Part shown: in pieces, positions 12,568 to 25,900 of the stretch
Layout: every line of letters begins with the position of its first letter
Numbering within the stretch: position 1 is the stretch's first letter
Origin: Harmonia axyridis
Taxonomy: Eukaryota; Arthropoda; Insecta; Coleoptera; Coccinellidae
Assembly: GCF_914767665.1 (NCBI RefSeq)
Contig: NC_059502.1
Coordinates: forward strand, 54,418,031-54,482,030
Direction of reading: 5' to 3'
Length of the DNA stretch: 64,000 bases
Translations under genes and position numbers: made by a program
Notes under the pieces: generated by a model
The model's input: only the letters and a program-made list of their open reading frames with translations
What the model was told of the DNA's origin: nothing
Database searches by the model: none

Positions 12568-14084
12568 TGGGATTCTGTAACGGCAAAGCGAAGCGAAAAC
12601 GTGACGAAACGACAGTTTTGCTCGGTTCGGTATTCTGTAAAGGGATTCGGCAATAGTCGTGTTTGCCGAAGCAAAGAACGACCTCATAACGATAACGAAA
12701 CATTTTAGGGTTCGTTGTCATTACGAAAAGTCCGACGACGTTTTTGATTGGTTCACTTTTACCACGTGACCAAGTCTTAAGCGTCATATTATGACACTTG
12801 AATGATTTCGATTTCGAGGTTATAATTTTGAATGTTTTGCTTCACAATATCACAATTCTTAATATTAAGTTTGAAATTCATTCTATTAATTATTGAAGAA
12901 TTGCAAATCAACTGCACATTAATTGAGTGATATCCTTTTCTGTTCAAAAAGGAATGCTCTTCTTCTGATGGCTTCAAGATTTTTATGTGTGTACAGTCGA
13001 TTGCTCCAATTATTCCTGGTATTCCACATTTTTCAAAAAATTTCCCTTTATTTTGGGTCTTCTCAGAATCATTAGGGAATTTAATTCTTCCTTGGAATAC
13101 ATGGTTAATCAATTTAGTCACTTCACTAACACAACGACTGATCATGGGTTGACTTACTGCTAGCAAATATTCTTGTTCAATACCGCGTTGGTAATTTCCA
13201 CTGGCAAAAAATCTCAGAGTTATCAATATTCGCTGTTCAAATGGAGTTCTCGTGTTCCTCCAATAATTATCCATAAATGGTTTCAATTCATCGAATAGAA
13301 CGTGAACTAAATGTTTCGACAAACGGAAAACGTCTATGAATCTCTCATCCGTTAAGTTAAATGGATCACTTCTATCTCGAAGAAATCTATTCTCCTCTCT
13401 TGTAAGAGTTAGAGATTTCCTCGTCGATGATCAGAATCATTGAAAACATGATAAATATTTCTTTATACCTATACACACTATTAGTTGACTCCCCGAACTT
13501 ATTTTGTAGTATGGGTAGGTTTTGTAACTGGAATAAGAATGAAGGTCTTAAATTATAATCCATTGAACGAGGTTCCATTTCGAATTTCTTCCAGTGCTCA
13601 AATAAGACTTTTGGTAATACTCAATATTTGCATTCAGGTGCTGTATTCAATTAGCTAATTCATTCTTAATGATAAACTAAACAGTTTAAAATGGTATGAA
13701 ACCCTTTGTTAAGTAACTTCCAATGAGAGTCATAAATCAAAATATAATTTCTGACAATACTCAAGTTAAATACTGTGGATTATTCAAAGGACATTACAGC
13801 TAGAGTCCATAAAAGGGACTCTTATCTCATTGCTCTTATTAGAGATTATCTCAGGTACCTCATATGTCAAAACCTGCAGAATCCTACAGTAGCTTAAATA
13901 TCTACTTATTTGCAACGTTGCCAATGTTCCTTCGTGTAAAGTCGGTAAGCTCCGACAACGAAACTAAAAGCGTAAAGATAACGAAACGATAAAGAAAAAG
14001 ACGCTTACAGAATACCGCATTCGCTTCGCTTCGTAACGTTATCGCTTTCGTTTGCTATGATAACGAAAGTTACAGAATCCTACC
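12568..14084 (-). mobile_element. PIF/Harbinger-like transposon, nested
   Basis: The inverted ends share GGATTCTGTAAC (about 12570-12581 and reversed at 14069-14080), followed by related CG-rich subterminal sequence containing AAGCGAAGCGAA on one side and its reverse complement on the other. Between them lies a truncated Harbinger transposase on the minus strand. It sits inside the larger 10786-14188 element. Confidence 0.7.
12789..13431 (-). pseudogene. Harbinger (HARBI1-like) transposase, C-terminally truncated
   Basis: Frame open from about 13431 to 12789. It begins with REENRFLRDRSDPFNLTDER, then a helical region with QPMISRCVSEVTKLI, then the first DDE catalytic block GIIGAIDCTHIKI and RKGYHSINVQLICN, as in HARBI1 nucleases. 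After that the sequence becomes unrelated and stops, so the second Asp and the Glu are missing. No functional nuclease can be made from it. Confidence 0.8.
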
Positions 14085-14263
14085 CCTGATCGAACCATTC
14101 GTTATGAAGACCCGGGTCTTTTGATCCGTTCGTTCGTGAACGACACATCCCTATTTGATTCGTTCGTTCGTGAACGACACATCCCTAATTCTTCGGTTCA
14201 AAACAATCAAACCTTTAAAAATACGTTAAAATAATTTCAAATAAAAACTTAAACATTTTCAAA

Positions 14264-17200
14264 ATGAATCAACCAGTTACTGATATAGGTATGTTTTTTT
14301 TGGAATATGAAATTCAAGGAAATAGTTCATTTAAATAACATACCATTATTGAAAACGTAATTAATACAAAATGCTCAGAAATTGTTTTATCTTAGATGCT
14401 CACTTTATTATTATTTGATAGATTCATTTGCATACGTAGGCTCATATATTTCTGAATAACATTTGATTTTATGTTCAAACATTCTGAAATTCGGATGTTT
14501 TCTTTAGGTATATCAATTACTTTACGTTAATATTTGCAGTATAATTGAGGATGATATAACATTAGGTTTTTCATGATTTGGAATATTTATAAGGTTTGCA
14601 TTTATAGGTACAAATGAAAAAGTAAAAGATATAAAGGGTGATCTTAGCCTACAGCTAGTCCAATCAAGAGAAGAACTAGAGCAAGCAAAATATGAGTTCA
14701 AGAGGAAAATCGATAGTTTCGAAGCAAATGAAAAACATTATGCCGATGAAATAGATTATTGGAAGGAAGAGAATGATAAACTGAAGAATCAATTAAAATG
14801 CCTAAACAATAAATTTGAGGAAGTGTCAATTCGCCAAAAGAATGCTGAAACGGAAGAAACATTTGAGTTAATTGAGAAAGCACATCAAGTGGAGGCTGAA
14901 AATGTGAAACTGAAAAAACAGCTGGAAGACTTACAAAATAGAACCATAATAGATATTAATGATTTTGAACAAGTTCAAGAATTAGAAGTTCAAGTTTCTG
15001 ATCTAAAAGAAAAACTTCAGGATTTGAATGTAGTATCTATGTGCAATGAGGCTAAATGCAATGAGCTGGAAGAAAGAAATTTGGTAGGTTTTTTTTTTTA
15101 TTATCAATTTACAGATGAACTCAAAGCAGTTCCAAGAACTGACAACAAGACCTTTAAATATAATCAAACAATCTCAGTTAGCATAATTGAAATCAATGGA
15201 TTCATTAAATGAGTAAGAATATAATATTAGATATTTTGGGATAATCATTTCTTGTTTTCAGTCTTGCACCAGGTATATTGAAATATTTTATTATAAATGA
15301 AAAAGTCAATCATAAGTGGTTACATGGAAATTTACATATTCAATATAGATTCAATATTATGTTATAGGCCCTAGTTAAAGAAAACCAAGAATACCAAAAA
15401 ATTCTCGATCTGACAAGAAATGATTTGAGACAATCCAATGCAATTATTATGGAGCTCCAAGATGAAATAAGTGTTCTTAGGAAAGAAATATTTGAAATTC
15501 AAAACCAACCAAGGGATATGAATGTCAAAGGAAATTCTCTGTTTGCGGAAGTATATGATAGGTAAATTATTAATAAACTTTTGGTTCAAATAAGTTGTAA
15601 ATAACCATATTGAGTTCAAACTGTTTTAAAATGGTTGTTCTGTTATGAAATTGGATTTTTTTTTTAAACATAATGGTTTAACAATGTAAATGGTTTATAG
15701 GTTTAAACGGCACTTGAATAATTTTTCACTTGTCTTTGAAAATGAAAAAGACTACTTAAAACCTATTTGGAAAATCCAGCGTAGAATTTTTGTTCCTTTT
15801 AATTAGAATTCTTTCTGAGAGAAATTAATAGGTTCTCAATTATTTCAGCCGGAATAGAATAAAAGAAAAATTCCTCACTCTTGCGGCAAAATATAATAGA
15901 ACATTGAAAGAAAAGGACAGTCTTTCTGAAGAAGTTAAAATATTGAGGTCAGAAGCGTTTGCATTGAGAGATATATTTGATAAGGAAATGAAGAATTTCA
16001 AACCTGGAAACATGTTCGAATTGAATGGGGATAGGTGAGTAAAACAATTTTAATGCAAAACTATTAAAAATATTCTTAAGTAAAAAAAAAATCTTAAGTA
16101 TAATAGATTTCGCGTGGCCCTTCAAACTGTTGATATAGAAATACAATAACTTTAAAAATTAACTTACAATGTGACATGCCTTGAAAACAGAATTACGTGA
16201 TACTTTCAACACAATGTCATGTATCACTTTTTTTGGTTCAATTCTTTTGAAACCAAAGAGTATATAAAAATTATAAATGCATGCTTGAAAGTTTTGGATA
16301 TGTTATATTATCAAATTTGAAAAGAGAACATTCTGCACCAACTATTTTGGATGAAATCAATATTTATTAAAATTTGAAACTTTTTTTTTTTTTTTATTTA
16401 TTTATTAACCCAAAGGGATCATGAGTGATCCATAACAGGCATATTTTACAACATAGCAATAGTAACAATAACAATTTCAACAACTAAACAATTTCTCAAT
16501 AAATCAAATATTATTCTGTCTTCTTTGGAACAATTGATCTTTCACTTTACTTGTGAACACCTTCAGAGTATCTGAGCCCTTGATGTTGTTTGACAATTCA
16601 TTAAACCAGGTGGCAGCTTGGTAAGTTATTTTCCTCCTAGGAATGTTTCTGGCAGTTGGCAATATGTAGATGTTATGTCTGGATCTTGTATGGTGGGTAT
16701 GCACATCACTGGCATATCTAAGATTAATGCCAGTATCCACTAAGTTGTTTTTAATCTTGTAAATTAACTTAACACTGTCCAGGTAAACTAACTCCTTAAT
16801 TTTCAAAAGATTCATGTCATTATAAAGTTGCATGGTGTCTGATGAAGGTGGTTTGTTAAATAGTACCTTGATGACTTTATTTTGTGATATTTGTAGTTTA
16901 TTTATTATCTGGGCAGTTGTTTGTCCCCAGAAGGCTGGAAGGTAATTCAGATGTGAAGCAACAAGAGAATTATACATTTTGTATTTGGTAGTGGTGTTTA
17001 AATATTTGGAGTTACGTCTAATGTTGTATCTGATATAGTTCAACTTTGCAATCAGATTTTCTACATGTGAACTGAAAGTCACCCCACTATCAAGTATTAG
17101 TCCCAAGTATTTGACCTTGTTTACCTCAGCGAGTTCTATATCATTTATACTAAGTAATAGTTTTTCTGTATTTTTTATGTGCTTTGAGATTCTCAGATAT

Positions 17201-20200
17201 ACACATTTATCACTGTTCAGTTTCATGCCATTCTCCAAGGTCCATTTATTAATTAATTCCAGGTCCCTCTGAGCTTGAGAAAATATCAACTTGGGCTCAC
17301 CCGAATAGAAAAGTATGGTATCATCTGCATACAGCAGAATGTTACCTTTAATATCACAATTCATGATATCACTGATATAGAGAAGAAAAAGAACCGGCCC
17401 CAAGATGCTTCCCTGCGGAACACCGGACTTTACACATTTTTTTGTACTTTCCACCTCATTTGTTACCGTGAATTGGTATCGCTCATCAAGGTAGTCTCCA
17501 AACAAGTCCAAAACCTTCCCCCCGATTCCAAGTATTTCTAGCTTTTTAATGAGTACCCGATGAACAATCATATCGAATGCCTTGCATAAATCCAGAAGTA
17601 CAGCGAGAACCAACTGGTCCTCATCCATCGCTTTGTATATGAATTCAATTGTATCAACTAAAGCCGTTTGAGTACTACGTTTTTTTGTGAACCCATGTTG
17701 ATTCTGATATTGCTAATTTATATCATCAAGATACTTGAGCAACCTCTTTTTTATCACATGTTCATAAACCTCAGCAAATACACTGATTACAGTTATTGGT
17801 CGATAATTACCAGTACTTGTTCTGTCACCTTTCTTGAATATAGGCGTGACCTTCCCAATTTTTAATGCCTTAGGGAACTTGGATTTTTTTATTTCGGCGT
17901 TAATTATAAATGCTAATATTGGGGCAATTTGATCTTTTATGGCTTTAATCGTTGTGATTTTTATACCATCATGTCCTGGTGCCGTATTATTTTTTAAATT
18001 TGTGATGATGCTTACAATTTCCTTTGCACTTGTTGGATATATGTGCATTTCTACATTAAAACTTGGTCTTGCTGTATTTGATAACTGGCTTTGTATGTCT
18101 GAGTTGGAGTTTGCTGCAATATTAATAAAATGATCATTTAGGATTTCAGCTATTTCAGTCCTGCTAGTATATTCTCTACCATCTGATACCAGTTTTATAA
18201 TTGTATTCTCTTTTTCTGGGTGATTCATCAGGCCTTTTATAACTTTCCATTGTTTCCGTTCATTCCCATCTGAGTTGGCAAATTTTTCTTGAATGTGTTT
18301 CTGCTTGTTTGTTTTCACCATTGCTTTAACTTCTTTCTGTAGTTTTTTGAATCTGTCGTTATTTGCAAGTATGTATCTTTTTTTCCATTGTACATATTCT
18401 TTGATAATACTATATATTTATTATACAGGATAAGTCTTGAAGTTGTGAATTGAATTTAATTATAGATTACACGAATCAAATAAAATATTTTTTTTATATA
18501 CCAATTTTTACTCTGACTCTGCTCAGGTAAAAAGTTAAAAGTATTTATTGTTTTCACAATGGGCAAATGTCCTTTTGATGTTTACACTACCAAGATAATG
18601 CAAAACTCATGAAAATGTCAAATTTAGTTTGAAACATTGACTTTTAGTTTCTTTTTGTGTCACCGTCTACTATACTCAGAAATTGCTGTTTCTCTCTAGT
18701 TCAAGTTCTTCCTTGATAACTTTTAAAGTTTTCATTCTAGGTATGGGGTTTATTAAGTAATCCCCCTCTTTTATACATAGAATTGACTGAAAGAAAAAAA
18801 ATATAGGTTGTAATTTTAAAATCTTGAGTTTCGATGAATTTTAGTTGGCCAAGTTCATGATGGTCTCATGAACACCCTGTACATTTTTGGTCCAAACCGC
18901 AAACAGTCTTATAATTTTGGAAGGATCGAAAATTAAAAAGGTTCTTTTGAAAAAAAAATTTCAGAAATATTCAAAAAAATTTAAGTCCTCGTCGCAACCC
19001 TGTATACAGTTATGTGTCCTCCAAGGGCGAAATTTGCGGGCGAAATTTGCGCATGAATAAACGAGCGTTCATAAACTTCACGTCGGCGCTTTCTTTATAT
19101 TTTGATCTTTAAAACTAACAAATTTTTATTGAAGTGCCTCAATGAGTGCCATGAGGGATCTGGTGCAAAGCTATAAGGAAGAAATCGATAAGTTGACACA
19201 GCAAGAACTACCAGCAGAAAAAGATTATAGGTATTATGAGGCAGTCATACAGCGGCAGAGGTGAGTGTAAAATATTATTTCTTCCCTTACAAGCTGATTC
19301 CAATTTTATTCTAAGGAATAGCATGACATAATTTCTCTGTCAGTGGGAGTGGCACTGTTACGTCCAATAGCTCAGTAAAATTTAAGAGAAAAATGGACTA
19401 TACCTGCTAGCGTATGAAGTTGCGACAGCGAAATATTTGATAATATTATAAAATAATAATGTAAAAATTGTGGTCAACAATAATGACTCACCAAATGGGG
19501 CATCAGGTTGAAGAATAAATGGACTCTGATACAAATTACAGCCCTTCACAGGGCCCTTGGTGCGGGTTATCAGCTCCAACTTTCTGGTTTCAAAAGCGGT
19601 GTAGAAGAAACACTAACAAAATGCGTAAGCGTAAAAATTCAAGAAAATAAAGCGGGAAGTTAAAAGAACAATCAAGCACAATTTTAGCGAACTAGGTACG
19701 AATCAATCATCAAATCTATATTCAATCCATATTTATCTTGCGTTATGGACCGAGCCATCAGTGTTGACATTGTTTACGTGCAAGCTTCTAATTCTCTCTT
19801 ACACAAATGGGCACCACGCTTCCTTGTCCTTCGCTTCTTGAAAGAAGTTCTAATTTACACCATATATTCAAAAAAGCTAAAATTCCTAGTTTGAGTATCA
19901 TTGTTCTACTGTATGAGCTTTATACAACGATTTTATGAATGAAGAACTGGCCAAAAAAAAAAATAAACATTGAGTTCCAACCTGTAATTTCATTATTTAA
20001 ATACTAGAAGTACTATTTTTTTTGAGGAGGATACTTTTTTTAAATTTTTTTGTCTTGTTTTTCTGGGCCCATTCAATATTCCTGCGGGAACCATATTGTG
20101 GGAAATCTTAGTCTAAATAATTTGCTTTGTTATTTTTGGATTTTTAATGGTTTCTCCAGAAAAATTTTTTATTCATGTTTTATTTTCTCAGGAAAGAAGT

Positions 20201-20888
20201 AGATAAACTCAGAGGCATTCTGAGTGATCACTCTATGACCCATTCTATGAGGGCTAGAAAGATTTCTCAATTATATTACCAGATGGCATCATGGAAATCA
20301 AGGACAGCAGAATTGGAAAGCGAGAAAAGATTTTTGGACTTGAAGTTACAGGAATTAGAAAACAAAATTTTAGATTTACAATCTGAACTCGCAAAACCTG
20401 AAGAAAAGAAAGATACTGAAGAAAAAAAAGATACCGAAAATGCTGGTAATAAATTGATTCAAAGTTCACTGAAGAAAGAACAAAAACCTAAAAAAGAAAC
20501 AATAACAATGCCCAAAGTCGACAGATCCCAGAGCCTTTCTGAATGTTTCAGTAATAAAAAGATGAGAATAATACCACCAGAAGTAATAGAGGCAATAACA
20601 CAACCACAAAAAAAATCGTATCCTACCAAGGAATCAGAAAGGAAAAGTTGCTCAGTGAATGAAAACAAAGAAAATAAATCTATTGAGAATAATGATGATA
20701 TAAAAACAGAAGAAGTTCAGAATGAAGAAAATACAAAATCTATTGATTCAAACGAATACACAAGAAGGAAAAGAACTGTGCAATTCAGAGAAGATGCCAA
20801 AAAGGAAGATGGTGAGAATAGTAGACCTGGTGGAAAATACAAATATGTTATTAATACTAAAACAAAGGAAGTACGACAAATAAAGTAG
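14264..20888 (+). CDS. Spindly: Spindly-like kinetochore dynein adaptor (6 coding exons)
   Basis: Coiled-coil adaptor that recruits dynein-dynactin to kinetochores through the RZZ complex. Exons 14264-14288, 14608-15083, 15368-15561, 15849-16034, 19135-19260 and 20192-20888 splice in phase to 1704 bp, 567 residues; human SPDL1 is 605. The N-terminal half is long coiled coil. The Spindly box, KGNSLFAEVYDR, spans the end of exon 3, and is the dynactin pointed-end binding motif (LFAEV.DR). A second coiled coil follows in exons 5-6 (YYEAVIQRQR..VDKLRGILS). The C-terminal 180 residues are Lys/Glu-rich and low complexity. Exon 5 has a weak polypyrimidine tract. Intron 4 (16035-19134) holds a retrotransposon. 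The start codon lies 75 bp from the end of a transposon. Confidence 0.9.
16381..18415 (-). mobile_element. 5'-truncated CR1/jockey-group non-LTR retrotransposon
   Basis: Antisense insertion in Spindly intron 4. A poly(T) run at 16381-16396 on the plus strand marks the 3' poly(A) tail. The coding part runs from about 18405 to 16504 and includes most of the reverse transcriptase; the endonuclease and ORF1 are absent, as in the usual 5'-truncated copies. I could not find a convincing target-site duplication. Confidence 0.8.
16504..18405 (-). pseudogene. Reverse transcriptase ORF with a single in-frame stop
   Basis: RT motifs in order: NTAPGHDGI, TPIFKKGDRTSTGNYRPIT, LDLCKAFDMI, SGVPQGSILGPVLFLLYISD, LLYADDTI (YADD catalytic box), then KYLGL and a C-terminal region ending FTSKVKDQLFQRR. 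The frame is broken only by one TAG at 17713-17715, since both halves are in the same frame. It is 5'-truncated, so it is a relic although well preserved. Confidence 0.85.
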
Positions 20889-22906
20889 ATTATAGGATTT
20901 TCTTTGTTGTGGATGTAATTTTATATTTAATTGACCTTATATTATATACTGAGAGATTATTAATAGAGTATTTGAATGTTCTTTTTTATTTAGAAATCGA
21001 ATTTGGAACATCCTATCCTAATATCTACATTCGTGATTTGTGAAAGATGTCCACTTAACTATACCTCTCTAGATTTTTTTATTACAGGTCATCTAAGAAA
21101 AAGATAACACTGGAAGTGCTTTAACTCCTTTGGTCTTTTCAAGGCGTAAGGAGAGGTTATTTTCAGATCTTCTCTACTTTGAAATAAATTCTATACTTTC
21201 TCCTAAGAATGGTGAATTATAATATTGAAGGCTATCATGGCCTACTGTTAAACAGAATTAGAATATTTTGGACTTTCTAATCGTGTTCTAATAATTTATT
21301 TAACTTGATGTTGTTTCGCCTGTAACATCCTGCAGAAGTTTTTGATTGTCCAAAGTAGATAGTTATACAGGGTACTAATTTTGAAATAACTCCTTGGAAA
21401 GAGCCTGGGTCAAAAAAAGTGAAAGTTTCTAAGTCTGCAGAAGGATGCAGATATTAAATGTGACCTTGGATTTTGATTTCAAGGTCATGGTTATGATAAA
21501 GTACTTCAAAGTTATTTCTCATAAAGTCATTTGTTTTTGTATTCCATATAAATATATTCAAAAATAAGACCTAGCTTGTTTTTTGAATTTCTGGTTCCTT
21601 AAGCTTTCTTTCAACAGAACTCATCAAAATAAACATTAAATACCCTCTGTTATCACTTGTCATCTGGATTATTTCATCGCTAAGGTAAGCGTTACCTTTT
21701 TTTTACATAATTTTCAAGATTCACTTTTGCAAAATATCAATGTGTTTGAAATAACATATATCATATAACCTCCACATCTTTTTATACCATAATGGAGATG
21801 GCGCATGGTATGCTCTTTTAAGTTCAATTAAATTTTGCCAACGATAAAAGAATCTTCCTTGTGATGTAATCAGACAGGCAGTCTCACCTCATTTGGTATC
21901 AATCATAATTACCAAATATTTGCGTACTTGAGATATTTTTTCAGTACTTCATTCATTTTCGTTTATAGTCTATCAAACTTTGGTATATTAAAGTTATTGC
22001 TAGTAAATACCATGCAGTTAATTTTCTCTTAATCCACTGTTGATTTTTTCATCTTAAAGTAATTTAAGTGAAAGTCTAACTAGACACAAGACGAGAGAAG
22101 AGAACTTCCACTATCTTATAGTTACAGCGTTATACTCATAGTGTAGTTCCACTTCCACTTACAATGGGTTTCATAAAACTTGTTTATTGTAGTTTCAAAT
22201 CTATGGATAAGTCAAAAATAAACTGGAATTGAACACAGAAATGATTTGATCGAGCAAATCGCCACGATAAAAATTTTATGAAACCCATCGTAAGACTTTG
22301 AGGTTGGGCGATTTATTTTTGCTTACTAGTGAACAAGTTCTGTGTGTTCAAACAGTTTTGAATATTTTTATTTTAAAAACTTTATGTAGTAAATGAAGTA
22401 CACCCCCTTATCTCAAAACGATGTTTAAAAGGGATTTGTTCAAATATCTTCATTTCATCTCTGTTCCTTCATTATTATTATTATTAGATATCCACTTTAT
22501 ATATGCTTGAGCTTATTTTGAAGTCTGCATTTCATTGAAATTAAATATAAAAAAATTGAGTTAATTTAAGTCAATTTGAAACAATATTCTCAGTTAATAC
22601 ATCATTGGACTGATATTTTTTGAGATAGAGCAATATAAAAATTATCAACTTCAAACAACAAAGTATGTTTAGATGTAATTTCAGTATTAGCAGAGGAAAT
22701 GTAAATGGGGAATCATACATTTCAATTAACTTATCAAATATCAATTAGCATCAAAGAAAAGATGGAAGATTTGTCATGATAAAATATAAATATAATGAAA
22801 ACATTAATATAATTATAATATTCGATCAACAGTACATTAAATATCATATAAATACATTGAACACTATAATATGGGAATACTGGACGATCATTATTTAATT
22901 GATCCT
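20889..22906. other. Convergent intergenic region between Spindly and PPP4R4-like gene
   Basis: About 2 kb of AT-rich DNA with the 3' UTRs of both genes. An inverted pair GGGTTTCATAAAA (about 22167) and TTTTATGAAACCC (about 22274) encloses some 120 bp and looks like a small MITE. No coding sequence was recognised. Confidence 0.5.
22163..22290. repeat. Short inverted-repeat element
   Basis: CAATGGGTTTCATAAAA and, in reverse, TTTTATGAAACCCATCG lie about 95 bp apart. The arms are about 16 bp. No target-site duplication was established. Confidence 0.4.
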
Positions 22907-25900
22907 TCACCCAAATGTGGGAATATTTTTTGGCATAGCTAAATTTCTGCAAAATACAAGTAATTAATACTCGATAAAATTAAATATTTCAAATAATATT
23001 TAAGAAGATGAAGCGGGCATGCTTGAAAAAAGATGACAGTAAATTTTTATTTATACCTACTTTTTGGAAGCTTAGACTCCTTAAGATACGTCTTATGATT
23101 ATTGTGGAACTCTTTATTTCTTGGACTTATTTCCTCTAGAGATTTTGTGCCCTCAAAATTTCTTTTCATCACTGGTATTTCAGTTTTAATCCTACCTAAA
23201 TTTTCTGTCGAAAATCCCTTACTAATTTTTCTGTGAAAATTGTCAACCGATGATTCGATTCCATAATGTCTATTTGTCAGCACTTCTGACTTAGGTCGAA
23301 TTTTAGAATTCGATCTAAAAGGAATGAGGTGCAAGTCATTTCTCATAATAACTGGTGTTGAAATAGTTGGCCCTTCATGGGTGAAATCTAATGATTTCCG
23401 ATTATTTCTTGAGCTAACAGGAATTTTGCTATTGCTTAAACTTCTTCTGCTCAATACATTTCCTTGGGTTTCACTGGGATTTTCATGGAGTTGAAGTTTG
23501 CTCATTTTTGTCAAATTCACTTTTATATCGTCAGTTATGTTGGTGGTTGACAATTCTAACTTTTTGATTTCGTGATCAGACATAGTTTCTAGATCAACAT
23601 TTTCTACAGACAATGTTAAATCTGAAGAGCTCAAATCATTGTATAACTGAGGCGGACCATCCCCAAGTAAATCTAAAACTAACCTATCCTTGAAGGAAGA
23701 AAACCTTTCTAATTCTACAGTATCTTCTGTTAAAATGGGAGGTGGTATAGCCTTTATTGGTAAACTGATTCCCGCATCTGTATAGAAATGTTGTTCAAGG
23801 AAAGTGAATCTGCTACAGAAAGAAGCATTAAAAAAAAAGGCTAATAGTTTTTTAACAACAGTTGATGTTACCTTTGTGAAGGAAATGTCAGAGAGTTTTT
23901 GAATGCCTTATTGGTTTCAGCTGGTCGCTTGGAGGCAAATGGTAGTCCTGCAATGAAAGAATATGATGAATGATATAAACAGATGTTCCAAAAGAAATTC
24001 GATAGTATCCCCCATGTCAAAAAAAAAACGTGCTTCTCTCTCCATTTAAAATCGTCTATTAGTTATTTATAATACAAGTGCAGAAGGCATTGATATTCTT
24101 CCACGAGTTCAAAATTCAAAAACGAGCCACGAAGTGGCGAGTTTTGGAATGAACGAGTGGTAGAATGAGCCTTCTGTACGAGTATTATACATTATTTTCT
24201 CTAATTCAATGCATTTTCATTGAAATTAATGAAATATTTCCATAAATATAATTTAGTGATTTTTGCATTGAAAAATGTTGGTTGGCAGAACTAATTTCTT
24301 TAAGACAATTTGATGAATTGACAGATAAAGCCGTAGCGGAAAGTTCGGAGTGCCAACATAGAATAATAAAATATAACCATGAAAACTGTGCGTTTCTGAT
24401 ATATTCTCGCACGATTTTGTTCTACAAGATGTGGAAGAATGAACGGAATAACCACAGAATTAGAGAAAAATAATTACAGTCCAAACCTCATATTTTAAAC
24501 AATATATAAATTTTTACTGCCTTAAGAAATAATTAAGTATAAGTTTGTCGATTTTTTCCAGTCTTTCAGAATTGCACTGGCAACTAAGTCGTTCAGATGA
24601 GAAAACCTAATTATTTGTCTAGCTTACCTTCCATCAATTTATAGTTTTCCACTATTTTCCCTTGAGCTATTTTCGCTTCATCCTCCTGTCTTTGTTTTTC
24701 TTCTATGATGGCTTCCTGTTTAGTACCGTCGAATTGATGGATCTGCATATTTTTCAATACACATCTCAACGTATACTGCACATCTTTATCTTTTTCTGTA
24801 AGCTCGAGTTTCTTGACCATATTGTCAAATGTCTGTAGAAGGGCTTTATCCTCTGGTCCAAGCATACCACGCATTTGTGGCATCAGCTTTATGGTACAAA
24901 GTCTAATATTTGATACTCTATCGTCTGAAAATTCATTAGAATATAGCATATTAGGCTTGAGTTCATATTGACCTAGGATGATAATGAAAAATCATTATTT
25001 ACCCAATAGATATAGTAGAGGTTGGAAAAAATGGTCCTTGAAGTATTTTTTGCTGAATACTGACATAGCACTTTCGCACATTTTGATAAATATGTGTCGG
25101 GTATAACACGAAGTTGATAAATATAAGCGATTCATCAGGTTTTCTCTGATCCATTTTCTCTGAATCTCTTTGATATTGTATCGCAGGAACACCAAAAGTA
25201 ATCTGGCAGCCTGTGCTTTCACGGGTTTTGCTTTCTGAAAAAGGATTATAAAGAGTTTTCCAATAGGAATAATACAATTTAAAATGATAATAATGGCAAT
25301 AATGTGTATTATTTTTCGCCATTCCTTATGCCATTTGTATTTAGTAGGTTATGCCATTTAATCATGGAAAGATATACGCTTCAACGCCGTTCATCAATTT
25401 TTTTTTATCCAAATATGTGCTCATTTGTGAATACTGAGAGAATTTTTAAAATGACTTATGGACGAAATTACTCAGATAGTTTGTAAAAGTATAGAACTGA
25501 CACTCTTCATCATGTAAAAAAATTCACTTTTAAATTTGTCTACAATATAACAAATAGTGAGTCGATTAACTGAATAATGTCGTTCATGCTTTCTTCTTAA
25601 ATTTTTCTCAGTATTCACAAAGGAGCACTGATTTTTATAGAACAATTTCTAAACGTGTTGAAATGTGTTTCCCTACATGATTATATGACATAACCTACTG
25701 AACACAAATGACATAAGAAATGTCAAAAAATTATACACAGTGTTTCCATTATAGCCATTTTAAATTGTATAATTCCTATTGAAAAACCCTTATTTGAGTA
25801 TTATGTACAGGCTGGTCAAATTGCCATAAATTTTTCGAAGATCCCATCATTAGACATCGAATTTGGACCACCCTGTACAAAATATTGAGAAACAGGAGTT

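Larger units (their letters stand above)
10786..14188. mobile_element. Outer inverted-repeat element interrupted by a Harbinger insertion
   Basis: TTAGGGATGTG followed by a TCGTTC-like block at 10786-10806 is matched by its reverse complement ending ACACATCCCTAA at 14173-14188. The right end is duplicated in tandem (about 14120-14153 and 14155-14188). Subterminal copies of CCGGGTC and GATCCGTTCG occur at both ends. The TTA at the outer edges would fit a PIF/Harbinger-type 3-bp target duplication. No transposase of its own was recognised; the interior 10.99-12.43 kb is AT-rich with no gene. Confidence 0.55.

Noticed and set aside
19020..19070. Direct repeat GCGAAATTTGC in Spindly intron 4
   Set aside because: Two copies only, too short to define an element.
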